From Microbacteriaceae bacterium (lineage in GTDB: Bacteria > Actinomycetota > Actinomycetes > Actinomycetales > Microbacteriaceae): a stretch of DNA of 11,963 bases. This document shows, in pieces, positions 1-5,842 of the stretch (position 1 is its first letter; every line of letters begins with the position of its first letter). The stretch is taken from the NCBI GenBank assembly GCA_947453285.1, contig CANGGA010000020.1, positions 1 to 11,963 of the forward strand. Direction: 5' to 3'. The notes below the pieces were generated by a model. That model ran no database searches, was not told where the DNA came from, and worked only from the letters and a program-made list of their open reading frames with translations. The translations under genes and the position numbers were made by a program.

Positions 1-315
1 GAAGGTGAATGCATAGGCGGCGTTAGCCGCAATTATCAGCGGCAATACGGTTGCCGGAATGGTAACGATCAAGGTGTTCAAAAGCGCATCGAGCATGCCG
101 CCGTTGATTGCGTTGATGTAAGGCTGAAGCGTCCACTCGGTTCCGAGCGGGTTCGAAATAGCCGTCCACCATCCGGTGGTTTCGGCAGAATCTTTGCTGC
201 GAATAGAGGTAAGCAGAAGACCAACGGTCGGGGTCGACCAAATAGCCACCAACAGAATCAACATCAAGGTGGTTCCGAGCTTGAAGCCCGAGAGTTTGTG
301 CAGAACTTTTCTCAT
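1..315 (-). CDS. Carbohydrate ABC transporter permease, AglG/MalG-like (N-terminal part only)
   Basis: Inner-membrane permease subunit of a sugar importer; only the first 105 residues are inside the window and the gene continues past the left edge. The start is the ATG at 315-313, which overlaps the stop of the upstream permease in an ATGA and follows a strong GGAGGAG ribosome site lying inside that gene. The visible protein has a first membrane segment at about residues 13-35, a short external stretch containing SKDSAETTGWWTA, then the start of a second membrane segment. The TTGWWTA stretch after a TPTVGLLLTSIR segment recalls AglG-type alpha-glucoside permeases, from memory of the family. 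The conserved EAA loop that contacts the ATPase is not in view. The 4-nt overlap implies translational coupling with its partner permease. Confidence 0.88.
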   Translation of the reverse strand, partial: MRKVLHKLSGFKLGTTLMLILLVAIWSTPTVGLLLTSIRSKDSAETTGWWTAISNPLGTEWTLQPYINAINGGMLDALLNTLIVTIPATVLPLIIAANAAYAFTF

Positions 316-1292
316 CGGTTCTCCTCCACATTGCGAACGCTTCGAATCTGAAGCCACATCAAAGGAGCAATTAGCACGCAGAGAATTGTGACTACGGCAG
401 AAGCCGAACCGAAGTTCGAGTTAACAAAAAGTTCGCGGTAATAATCGAAACCGAGAACGCTGGTGTTGAAGTTACCGCCGGTCATCGCCAAGACGATGTC
501 GAAGATTTTCATGACCAAGATCAGAACGGTGATGAAGACCGACATGATGGTTCCGCGAATCTGCGGAACGACGACCCTGAAGAAAATTTCGCGAGAACTT
601 GCGCCGTCGATGCGAGCAGCCTCGATGGTCTCTTCTGGAACACCCTTGATTGCTGCCGAAAGCATGACCATCGAGAAACCGGCCTGCAACCAGATGACGA
701 TGATCATCAACAAGAAGCTGTTCAGGCGACCGGTGTCAATCGTGAGCCATGGCTGCGATGTGCCGCCAAACGCCTCGACGATTCCGTTTAGCAGACCAAT
801 GACCGGACGGCCTGGAGGCTGATAGGTGTAGAGAAAACGCCAGATGGTTGCGGCCGAGATGAAGCTGATAGCCATCGGCATAAACACGAGTGACTTGAAA
901 ATCTTTTCGCGACTTGGGCCTACCTGGTTGGTCAGCGACGCAAACATTAGACCGGCGCCGACGGTTACCGCAGGAACAAAGATGATCCACAAGAAGTTGT
1001 TGAGCAGAATTCCCAAGAATTCGGCTGAAGTAAAGAGGTCGATGTAATTTTGCAGACCGACGAACTGCTCGCCACCGGCATCCATGAATGACCAAACGAG
1101 GGTCTGAATTAGTGGTAGAAAAGAAACCAGAATCAGCAGCGCTGCTGCCGGAAGAAGAAATGAAACTGCGCGGAGTTTTTCTTGCAACTTGATTGGCAAG
1201 AATCTCACGAGTCGGTCAAGAACCCAGTAGAGCCCCCAGCTGCCGACAACTCCGAGAACTATCGATGCAATTCCGAAGATTATGTCGCCCAT
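312..1292 (-). CDS. Carbohydrate ABC transporter permease, AglF/MalF-like
   Basis: Membrane subunit that pairs with the downstream permease to form the channel of a sugar ABC importer. It is 326 residues, normal for this family, with about six or seven hydrophobic segments (near residues 4-25, 43-64, 97-121, 134-152, 192-213, 249-272 and 298-315). The cytoplasmic EAA loop is clear at residues 224-232 (EAARIDGAS), the site that docks to the MalK/MsmK-type ATPase. VFMPMAISFISAATIW at 136-151 resembles AglF-type alpha-glucoside permeases. The ATG at 1292 has an AAGGGG ribosome site 8 nt upstream. It follows the binding-protein gene by 130 nt containing a large hairpin and overlaps the next permease by 4 nt. 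No ATPase gene is present in the window; such importers often share one encoded elsewhere. Confidence 0.93.
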   Translation of the reverse strand: MGDIIFGIASIVLGVVGSWGLYWVLDRLVRFLPIKLQEKLRAVSFLLPAAALLILVSFLPLIQTLVWSFMDAGGEQFVGLQNYIDLFTSAEFLGILLNNFLWIIFVPAVTVGAGLMFASLTNQVGPSREKIFKSLVFMPMAISFISAATIWRFLYTYQPPGRPVIGLLNGIVEAFGGTSQPWLTIDTGRLNSFLLMIIVIWLQAGFSMVMLSAAIKGVPEETIEAARIDGASSREIFFRVVVPQIRGTIMSVFITVLILVMKIFDIVLAMTGGNFNTSVLGFDYYRELFVNSNFGSASAVVTILCVLIAPLMWLQIRSVRNVEENR

Positions 1293-1337
1293 TGTGCAAC
1301 CCCTTCGATTTGTATATTTTGCGAGTTTAGAACGTTT

Positions 1338-1427
1338 TGCTTTTTAGTGAAATCTGGTGGTGGGGCGAACCCCACCACCAGATCACAGGAACTAATCGAT
1401 TAAGAAAAGTTTGTAATGCTTTTTAGT
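1338..1427. repeat. 11-bp direct repeats flanking the intercistronic hairpin
   Basis: TGCTTTTTAGT occurs at 1338-1348 and again at 1417-1427, one copy on each side of the hairpin. The right copy includes the stop codon of the binding-protein gene. The 68 bp between them hold the hairpin and little else. The pattern could be a short duplication made when a hairpin-bearing segment inserted, or a slippage product; chance in A+T-rich sequence is possible. Confidence 0.6.
1352..1383 (-). promoter_or_regulatory. Intercistronic 14-bp perfect hairpin between binding protein and permease
   Basis: The arms 1352-1365 and 1370-1383 are perfectly complementary over 14 bp and G+C-rich (core GGTGGTGGGG), closed by a 4-nt loop that reads TTCG on the transcribed minus strand. 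It starts 40 nt after the binding-protein stop and ends 59 nt before the permease start. The bases following it on the minus strand (TTTCACTAAAAAG) are not a good U-tract, so a complete intrinsic terminator is unlikely. By analogy with intergenic hairpins after sugar-binding-protein genes, it probably protects the 3' end of the binding-protein mRNA or partially attenuates transcription, giving more binding protein than permease. That role is inference. Confidence 0.8.
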
Positions 1428-2709
1428 ACTTTGCCTGGATCGCTGCAGCTGCAGTCTTCCAGTCAACCTTGCCAGCAACCCAGTCAGTGCCTGATAGCCA
1501 GAACTGAGCGTTTACAGCAGATGGCATGCGGTCTGAACCGTCGAAGCCGAATACTGCAGCCTTAGCCATGGTCTCACCAACAGTCTTGGTTAGTGAGTTT
1601 GGGTACAAGCTGGTGTCGAAGGTTGAGTGAGGCGACACGAATGAGCTAGCTGAAGCCATTACGGTTCCAACCTTGTCGCTCAAGATGAAGTCAAGAACCT
1701 TAGCGACATCTGCGTCGTTGTGGAATGCAGCAGCTAGGTCACCACCACCGAGTACACCCGCCTGAGCACCTTCTGGTGCAGGAAGTGGGAATACGTTTGC
1801 GTGGGTGTAGTCACCAGCAGCAACTTCAGCCTTGATTGCATCAGGGAAGAAGTCGGTGATGAATGAACCCTGACGTAGCAAGAAGCACTGACCCTTAGCC
1901 TTGCCACCGGTCTCGAATAGAGGCTTGGTGTCACCGAAGTTGTCGGTTGCCATTGCCTTACCGCCACCGTTTACCTGGCCGTCGGCTAGAAGAGTTGCTG
2001 CAACCTTGTCGGCTGCCTTAGTAACTTCTGCTGAGTCGAATGCAACGTCGCCTGCGATCCACTTGTTGTAGACGTCAACGCCGTTGTAGTCAAGAACGTA
2101 CTGCTCTAGCCAGTCGGTGATTGCCCAACCGGTAGCGCCACCAGATTCGATACCTGCACACCATGGGTAGCCAGCGCCGTCAGCCTTGATCTTCTCGGTC
2201 AATGCGGTTAGCTCTGCGTCAGTGGTAGGAACGGTGTATCCGTGCTTGGTGAATTCAGCTGGGTTGTAGAACACAAGGGTCTTTACGTTTGCTGAAACCG
2301 GCAAACCGTAAACCTTGCCACCCTTAACTGCGAGGGTGTCCCAACCAGGAACAAGGGTCTTCTGCGCTGGAGCGATGTCGGTGACGTCGCTTAGTGGTAG
2401 AAGGTTCTTGCTCATGTCTAGAAGACCACCTGGCTGTGGCCACATTGCGATGTCAGGTTCCTGACCTGCGGTGACCTTTGCCTTGATGTCGGTGTCGAAT
2501 GATGCAAGTGAGGTGAACTTAACGGTGATGCCTGAAGTCTTGCTCCAGTTGTCAAGCTCAGCCTGGAAGGCCTTTGCCTGAGCTTCGCCGTAACCACCGA
2601 AAATGGTTACCTGTCCGTCGCCGGCAGGCTTACCAGCGGCACAGCTGGTTAGCGCTGCAGCTGCAACTGCAGCAATAGCTGCAGCAGCGAGGAAACGCTT
2701 TGCTTTCAT
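1423..2709 (-). CDS. Extracellular sugar-binding lipoprotein of ABC importer, AglE-like
   Basis: Substrate-binding protein (family 1 solute-binding fold, 428 residues, normal length) that captures sugar outside the membrane and delivers it to the two permeases downstream. The N-terminus is a lipoprotein signal: basic MKAKR, an Ala-rich hydrophobic core, and lipobox LTSC with the lipidated Cys at residue 23. The stretch ESGGATGWAITDWLEQY is typical of the AglE-type alpha-glucoside binding proteins; KVYGLPVSANVKTLVFYNP is a general hinge/ligand motif of the family. The ATG at 2709 has AAAGGA 7 nt upstream. Codon choice looks more uniform than in neighbours (GCT/GCA for Ala, AAG for Lys, AAC for Asn), consistent with high expression. 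Ligand cannot be fixed from sequence; an alpha-glucoside or sucrose is the best guess given the neighbouring glycosidase. Confidence 0.93.
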   Translation of the reverse strand: MKAKRFLAAAAIAAVAAAALTSCAAGKPAGDGQVTIFGGYGEAQAKAFQAELDNWSKTSGITVKFTSLASFDTDIKAKVTAGQEPDIAMWPQPGGLLDMSKNLLPLSDVTDIAPAQKTLVPGWDTLAVKGGKVYGLPVSANVKTLVFYNPAEFTKHGYTVPTTDAELTALTEKIKADGAGYPWCAGIESGGATGWAITDWLEQYVLDYNGVDVYNKWIAGDVAFDSAEVTKAADKVAATLLADGQVNGGGKAMATDNFGDTKPLFETGGKAKGQCFLLRQGSFITDFFPDAIKAEVAAGDYTHANVFPLPAPEGAQAGVLGGGDLAAAFHNDADVAKVLDFILSDKVGTVMASASSFVSPHSTFDTSLYPNSLTKTVGETMAKAAVFGFDGSDRMPSAVNAQFWLSGTDWVAGKVDWKTAAAAIQAKY

Positions 2710-2763
2710 TAATTTGTCCTTTCAATGGAACGCAGAAGGCTGTTGCCAACGCGCGCAATCCAA

Positions 2764-2769
2764 AGACTA
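2764..2769 (-). promoter_or_regulatory. Candidate -10 box for the binding-protein transcript
   Basis: TAGTCT on the minus strand fits the TANNCT form seen at other putative promoters in this window and would place a transcription start about 48 nt before the binding-protein ATG, leaving room for its ribosome site. No good -35 is seen at 16-19 nt. The operator lies about 50 bp further upstream. Tentative. Confidence 0.3.
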
Positions 2770-2820
2770 ATCGCGGGCAATCACCTGAAACAGCCAAAAA
2801 CGGCTCATTTTGGTAACGAT

Positions 2821-2835
2821 TTGTAAACGCTTACA
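2821..2835. promoter_or_regulatory. LacI/GalR-family (cre-like) operator
   Basis: The core TGTAAACGCTTACA (2822-2835) is a near-perfect palindrome centred on CG, and the 15 bases from 2821 fit the cre-type consensus WTGNNARCGNWWWCA at every position. This is the usual half-site pattern of LacI/GalR-family sugar repressors. It sits between the glycosidase stop and the binding-protein start, about 112 bp upstream of the latter. Actinobacteria lack a classical CcpA, so a local sugar-responsive LacI-type regulator, not encoded in this window, is the likely binder. A degenerate second copy lies at 2810-2824. Confidence 0.7.
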
Positions 2836-2846
2836 TTAAGGCGCTG

Positions 2847-3794
2847 TTATCTGCGAACCAGACCACGGATGGGGTCAGCAGTCACGGGAATCGGATCACT
2901 TAGCTCCCCCACGAAGGTGCCGCCGGGCTCGTTTATAAAGCCGATCAGGTTCCAGCCGCCATCGGGCCCTTGAACCAGGCGCGAGGCATAAAGGTCTGGT
3001 TCGTCGAAGCAAACCGACTTCGAAATGTCGATTTCACTCAAATCAGCGTTTACGACGAGGCTATAGACGCCGCCGGTTTCGCGCGCCTTGCGCTCTTCGC
3101 TAATCCATCGATGACTGCAGCAGAACAACACAATCGGCACACCATCGACGATTTCGAATTGAAAGACTTCGGTTTCGCCGAAGCCAGCCGAGACTTTGCT
3201 CAACGGCGGTTGCACTTTCCAATTGAAGAGGTCGGTCGAAGTTGCGTGACCCATCACGCCGCTGTCGAGTGCTGGGCCATCTTTGCCGCGAGTGGTGACC
3301 AACATGTGCCAGGTGTCATCACTCGGTTTGAATTTGAAAACCCACGGATCGCGAAACGCTTCATCGTGCCAAGCAGTTTTGTCGAGCTTGGCATACCAGC
3401 GTTCGTCAGCTCGAACCAATGCCTCGTTTGAATATTTTTGCCAGCTGATGAGATCGTCAGAAATGGCTAGCCCAACAGACTGAATGTCGCCGCCATCTTC
3501 GCGACTCGTGCCCGTGTAAAACATGAACCACTTGCCATCGGAGTTCTTTAAGACTGACCCTGTCCAGGTTGTGTAACTGTCAAAGGCTGGAGAATCAGAA
3601 ATTGCTAGCGCGTCTTCGATGACAGTCCAGTTGATTAGGTCTTTTGATGAGGCGTGACCAACCGAAACGTTTCGGTGCCGACGATTCGGATCGCCGAGTG
3701 CTCGTGAGGCCTGCAAATAGAACGCGTGATAAACATCATGGTCTTTCACAAACCATGAATCCCAAACCCATTGACCAGCAAGACGAAGCGACAT
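2847..3794 (-). CDS. Short clan GH-J-like (GH32/GH68-type) beta-propeller glycosidase
   Basis: Probable cytoplasmic sugar hydrolase of the five-bladed beta-propeller type, 315 residues with no signal peptide. Three motifs match the clan GH-J arrangement: WVWDSWF with candidate nucleophile Asp12 (like VWDSW of GH68), FRDP at 147-150 with the transition-state Asp149, and ETEVFQ with candidate acid/base Glu207 or Glu209. TWTGSVLKNSDGKWFMFYTG is a typical propeller strand. It is much shorter than ordinary GH32 enzymes because the C-terminal beta-sandwich is missing. I chose the ATG at 3794: an upstream in-frame ATG at 3833 lies inside tRNA-Arg, while 3794 sits 6 nt after a TATGCT -10 box, suggesting a leaderless mRNA. 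The sugar importer lies downstream on the same strand, so the enzyme probably splits the imported sugar. Exact substrate and family (GH32, GH68 or GH43-like) are uncertain. Confidence 0.82.
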   Translation of the reverse strand: MSLRLAGQWVWDSWFVKDHDVYHAFYLQASRALGDPNRRHRNVSVGHASSKDLINWTVIEDALAISDSPAFDSYTTWTGSVLKNSDGKWFMFYTGTSREDGGDIQSVGLAISDDLISWQKYSNEALVRADERWYAKLDKTAWHDEAFRDPWVFKFKPSDDTWHMLVTTRGKDGPALDSGVMGHATSTDLFNWKVQPPLSKVSAGFGETEVFQFEIVDGVPIVLFCCSHRWISEERKARETGGVYSLVVNADLSEIDISKSVCFDEPDLYASRLVQGPDGGWNLIGFINEPGGTFVGELSDPIPVTADPIRGLVRR

Positions 3795-3800
3795 GCAAAC

Positions 3801-3806
3801 AGCATA
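3801..3806 (-). promoter_or_regulatory. -10 box for leaderless glycosidase mRNA
   Basis: TATGCT on the minus strand, followed by GTTTGC and then the ATG at 3794, so transcription would start at or next to the A of the start codon. No Shine-Dalgarno sequence precedes this ATG. The box shares its first two base pairs with the tRNA-Arg -10 box on the opposite strand. Confidence 0.55.
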
Positions 3807-3810
3807 AACT
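3805..3810 (+). promoter_or_regulatory. -10 box for tRNA-Arg transcript
   Basis: TAAACT lies 15 bp before the tRNA 5' end, giving a start near 3817 and a leader of about 9 nt for RNase P to remove. No clear -35 is seen at the usual distance. It overlaps the opposing glycosidase -10 box at 3805-3806. Confidence 0.45.
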
Positions 3811-3825
3811 TTGAGAGAACCCCCT

Positions 3826-3897
3826 GCCCCCATAGCTCAGGGGATAGAGCGCCGCTCTCCGGAGGCGGAAGCGCAGGTTCGATTCCTGCTGGGGGCA
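3826..3897 (+). tRNA. tRNA-Arg (anticodon CCG)
   Basis: All arms fold: acceptor 3826-3832 with 3890-3896 (7 bp), D stem GCTC/GAGC, anticodon stem 3852-3856 with 3864-3868 closing on a U-G pair, loop CTCCGGA with anticodon CCG at 3859-3861, 4-nt variable region, T stem GCAGG/CCTGC around loop TTCGATT, discriminator A at 3897. CCA is not encoded. It reads CGG arginine codons. The dedA start codon begins one base after the discriminator, so both are probably on one transcript and need 3' end cutting to separate. Confidence 0.96.
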
Positions 3898-3898
3898 C

Positions 3899-4534
3899 GT
3901 GAACATAACCCAACTGCTCGATGCCCAAACTTGGATCGAAAACCTGGTCGGCCAATATGGCATCGCCTCGGTATTCATCGTCTGCGGCTTGATCTTCGCC
4001 GAGACCGGTCTGCTATTCGGCTTCTTCTTGCCAGGCGACAGCATTTTGTTTCCGATGGGGCTAATGATGGCAACCGGCTACCTGCCGTTTCCGCTTTGGT
4101 TAGCCTGCATCATGTTTGCCACTGCCGCTTGGCTCGGTGACCAGACAGGATACTGGCTAGGTCGACGGGTTGGCCCTGCGATTTTCAACCGCCCGAATTC
4201 GAAATTCTTCAATCACAGAAACGTCGAGCGAGCTCACGCTTTTTTCGAACGCTATGGCGCAAAGGCAATCATCTTCGCTCACTTCGTTCCGGCAATGCGA
4301 ACCTTTATTCCGGTTGCCGCGGGTGTTGGTGAGATGCCTTGGCGACGTTACCTGAAATACAACTTTTTCGGCGTCACAGTTTGGGCAGCAGGCGTCACGC
4401 TTCTAGGCGGTTTGCTCGGGCAGATTCAATTCGTTCGCGATCACGTGATTGTTGTGACGATGGCGTTCTTGTTAATTTCGACCATTCCCCTGGTCACCGA
4501 ATTCTTAAAGGCCAGACGCGAGCGTCGCAATTAG
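3899..4534 (+). CDS. DedA-family (VTT domain) membrane protein
   Basis: Integral membrane protein of 211 residues, normal for DedA. The family is linked to envelope homeostasis, proton-dependent transport and lipid-carrier flipping. Signature FAETGLLFGFFLPGDS at 33-48 carries the conserved Glu35 and Asp47, spaced 12 apart as in E. coli YqjA (E39, D51). The second signature, FAHFVPAMRTF at 126-136, keeps Arg134 but has His128 where YqjA-type proteins have the first of two essential arginines. Hydrophobic segments lie near 20-44, 48-80, 138-162 and 178-200. The GTG start is one base after the tRNA-Arg discriminator; residues soon after it already belong to the conserved region, which supports it. 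The GGGGG of the tRNA acceptor arm could act as a weak ribosome site. The 3' end overlaps rdgB on the other strand by 30 bp. Confidence 0.93.
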   Translation: MNITQLLDAQTWIENLVGQYGIASVFIVCGLIFAETGLLFGFFLPGDSILFPMGLMMATGYLPFPLWLACIMFATAAWLGDQTGYWLGRRVGPAIFNRPNSKFFNHRNVERAHAFFERYGAKAIIFAHFVPAMRTFIPVAAGVGEMPWRRYLKYNFFGVTVWAAGVTLLGGLLGQIQFVRDHVIVVTMAFLLISTIPLVTEFLKARRERRN

Positions 4535-5083
4535 TTGCTGAAGCGCCATCGCCCGATGGCTCATCGAGTTCTTTACTTCAGGCGGCATTTCGGCAGCGGT
4601 AATTTCGAAACCATCCGGAATAAAAACCGGGTCATAACCGTGGCCAAATTCACCGCGCTCCTCGTGGGCAATGCGCCCCGGCCAAATTCCGGTAAAACTC
4701 CGTTCGCCAGCTTCGCTAACCATCGCGATTGTGCAAACGAATGCAGCGCCACGATGTTCATCGTGAATATCTTTTAGTTGCGACAACAGCAACCTTCGGT
4801 TTGCGACGTTGTCTCGACCGCCGGCCCAAATCGCAGTAAAGATTCCTGGTGAGCCACCGAGAATGTCGACCGCGATGCCGCTGTCGTCTGCGATTGCCGC
4901 AATGCCGGTGTGAGCGAAAGCCGCCCGCGCCTTGATTAGCGCGTTTTCTAAATATGAGGTGCCATCTTCGACCGGCTCTGGTCCGTCGTAACTCAGCAAT
5001 TCGAGACCAGCCACTGCCGGTTCGAGAATTGCAGCGAGCTCTTGAAGTTTGCCTGGGTTGTGTGAGGCGAGAACTAGCTTCAT
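4505..5083 (-). CDS. rdgB: Non-canonical purine NTP pyrophosphatase (RdgB/HAM1/ITPase)
   Basis: Hydrolyses dITP, ITP and XTP to the monophosphates, keeping deaminated purines out of DNA and RNA; cytoplasmic. The 192-residue protein has the expected motifs: ASHNPGKLQEL at 6-16 (triphosphate grip), the catalytic/metal segment IADDSG at 64-69 (Asp66, Asp67), GHGYDPVF at 147-154 and the purine-binding KNSMSHR at 171-177. The start ATG lies 2 nt after the rph stop, so its translation is probably coupled to rph. The last ten codons overlap the end of dedA, which runs the other way, with no terminator visible between them. Confidence 0.95.
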   Translation of the reverse strand: MKLVLASHNPGKLQELAAILEPAVAGLELLSYDGPEPVEDGTSYLENALIKARAAFAHTGIAAIADDSGIAVDILGGSPGIFTAIWAGGRDNVANRRLLLSQLKDIHDEHRGAAFVCTIAMVSEAGERSFTGIWPGRIAHEERGEFGHGYDPVFIPDGFEITAAEMPPEVKNSMSHRAMALQQLIATLASGL

Positions 5084-5085
5084 GA

Positions 5086-5814
5086 CTAGCTGTTTAGCGA
5101 AGCTTGCTGAATGGCCGCCAAGTCTTTGGTGCCTTTTAGCGCTAGGTCGAGCAGGCGATTTAGTTCGTCGCGATCGAAAGGCACACCTTCGGCAGTGCCC
5201 TGAACCTCAACGAACTTGCCGCCACCGGTGACCACCACGTTCATGTCGGTCTCGGCACGAACGTCTTCTGTGTATGCCAGGTCGAGAAACGGAACACCGT
5301 CGATGATGCCAACCGAAATCGCGGCAACGCTGTCGCTGAGCGGCTTCGACTTTGCCGGAATGTGCTTGTGCTCTCGAGCCCATTCGATTGCGTCGTGCAG
5401 AGCAATGTATGCGCCCGTGATGGCGGCGGTGCGGGTTCCGCCATCTGCCTGCAAAACATCGCAGTCAATCACGATGGTGTTTTCGCCGAGCTCGCGAACG
5501 TCGATGATGGCGCGAAGCGAACGACCGATGAGTCTTGAAATCTCGTGGGTGCGCCCACCGATCTTGCCCTTCACGGCCTCGCGGTCATTGCGGTCGTGGG
5601 TTGCGCGCGGCAACATCGCATATTCGGCGGTGACCCAACCCTCGCCCTTACCAACCTTCCAGCGAGGAACGCCTGGGGTGAAAGAAGCAGTACAAAGAAC
5701 CTTGGTGCCACCAAAAGTAATCAGCGCCGAACCTTCGGCGTGCGAGCTCCAGCCGCGTTCGATGGTTACTTCGCGCAGTTGATCGACCTCGCGGCCATCG
5801 ATTCTCTTGGTCAT
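5086..5814 (-). CDS. rph: Ribonuclease PH
   Basis: Phosphate-dependent 3'-5' exoribonuclease that trims tRNA 3' ends and degrades structured RNA; forms a hexameric ring. The 242-residue length is standard. Visible signatures: the N-terminal MTKRIDGREVDQLREV opening (the family usually has R-x-x-GR), EYAMLPRATHDRNDRE at 69-84, the phosphate-binding GRSLRAIIDVREL with its conserved arginines, and QADGGTRTAAITGAYIAL. The ATG at 5814 has AGAGG 6 nt upstream. It lies 28 nt after murI and 2 nt before rdgB on the same strand. The murI-rph-rdgB order is common in actinobacteria; in Mycobacterium tuberculosis one more gene (Rv1339) lies between murI and rph, and it is absent here. Confidence 0.97.
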   Translation of the reverse strand: MTKRIDGREVDQLREVTIERGWSSHAEGSALITFGGTKVLCTASFTPGVPRWKVGKGEGWVTAEYAMLPRATHDRNDREAVKGKIGGRTHEISRLIGRSLRAIIDVRELGENTIVIDCDVLQADGGTRTAAITGAYIALHDAIEWAREHKHIPAKSKPLSDSVAAISVGIIDGVPFLDLAYTEDVRAETDMNVVVTGGGKFVEVQGTAEGVPFDRDELNRLLDLALKGTKDLAAIQQASLNS

Positions 5815-5842
5815 CTTCGCCTCTCTAAGCGACTAGTTATTA

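Noticed and set aside
23..331. 102-codon minus-strand frame at the left edge
   Set aside because: Shifted frame of the AglG-like permease; the permease frame has membrane segments and an ATGA-coupled start.
2794..2813. Inverted repeat CCAAAA/TTTTGG as a terminator after the glycosidase
   Set aside because: Only 6 weak base pairs with an 8-nt loop and no following U-run; it may be incidental to the promoter region.
2710..2846. Riboswitch or structured leader before the binding-protein gene
   Set aside because: No recognisable aptamer pattern; an operator and a plain leader explain the gap.
2970..3431. 153-codon open frame on the plus strand inside the glycosidase gene
   Set aside because: Antisense shadow with no motif, ribosome site or promoter.
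3795..3833. N-terminal extension of the glycosidase to an ATG at 3833
   Set aside because: That ATG lies inside tRNA-Arg and the added residues do not match the family; the ATG at 3794 fits a -10 box and the conserved start of the domain.
5216..5782. 188-codon open frame on the plus strand
   Set aside because: It mirrors rph, whose protein motifs are unmistakable; the predicted peptide is Ser/Arg-rich with no family features.
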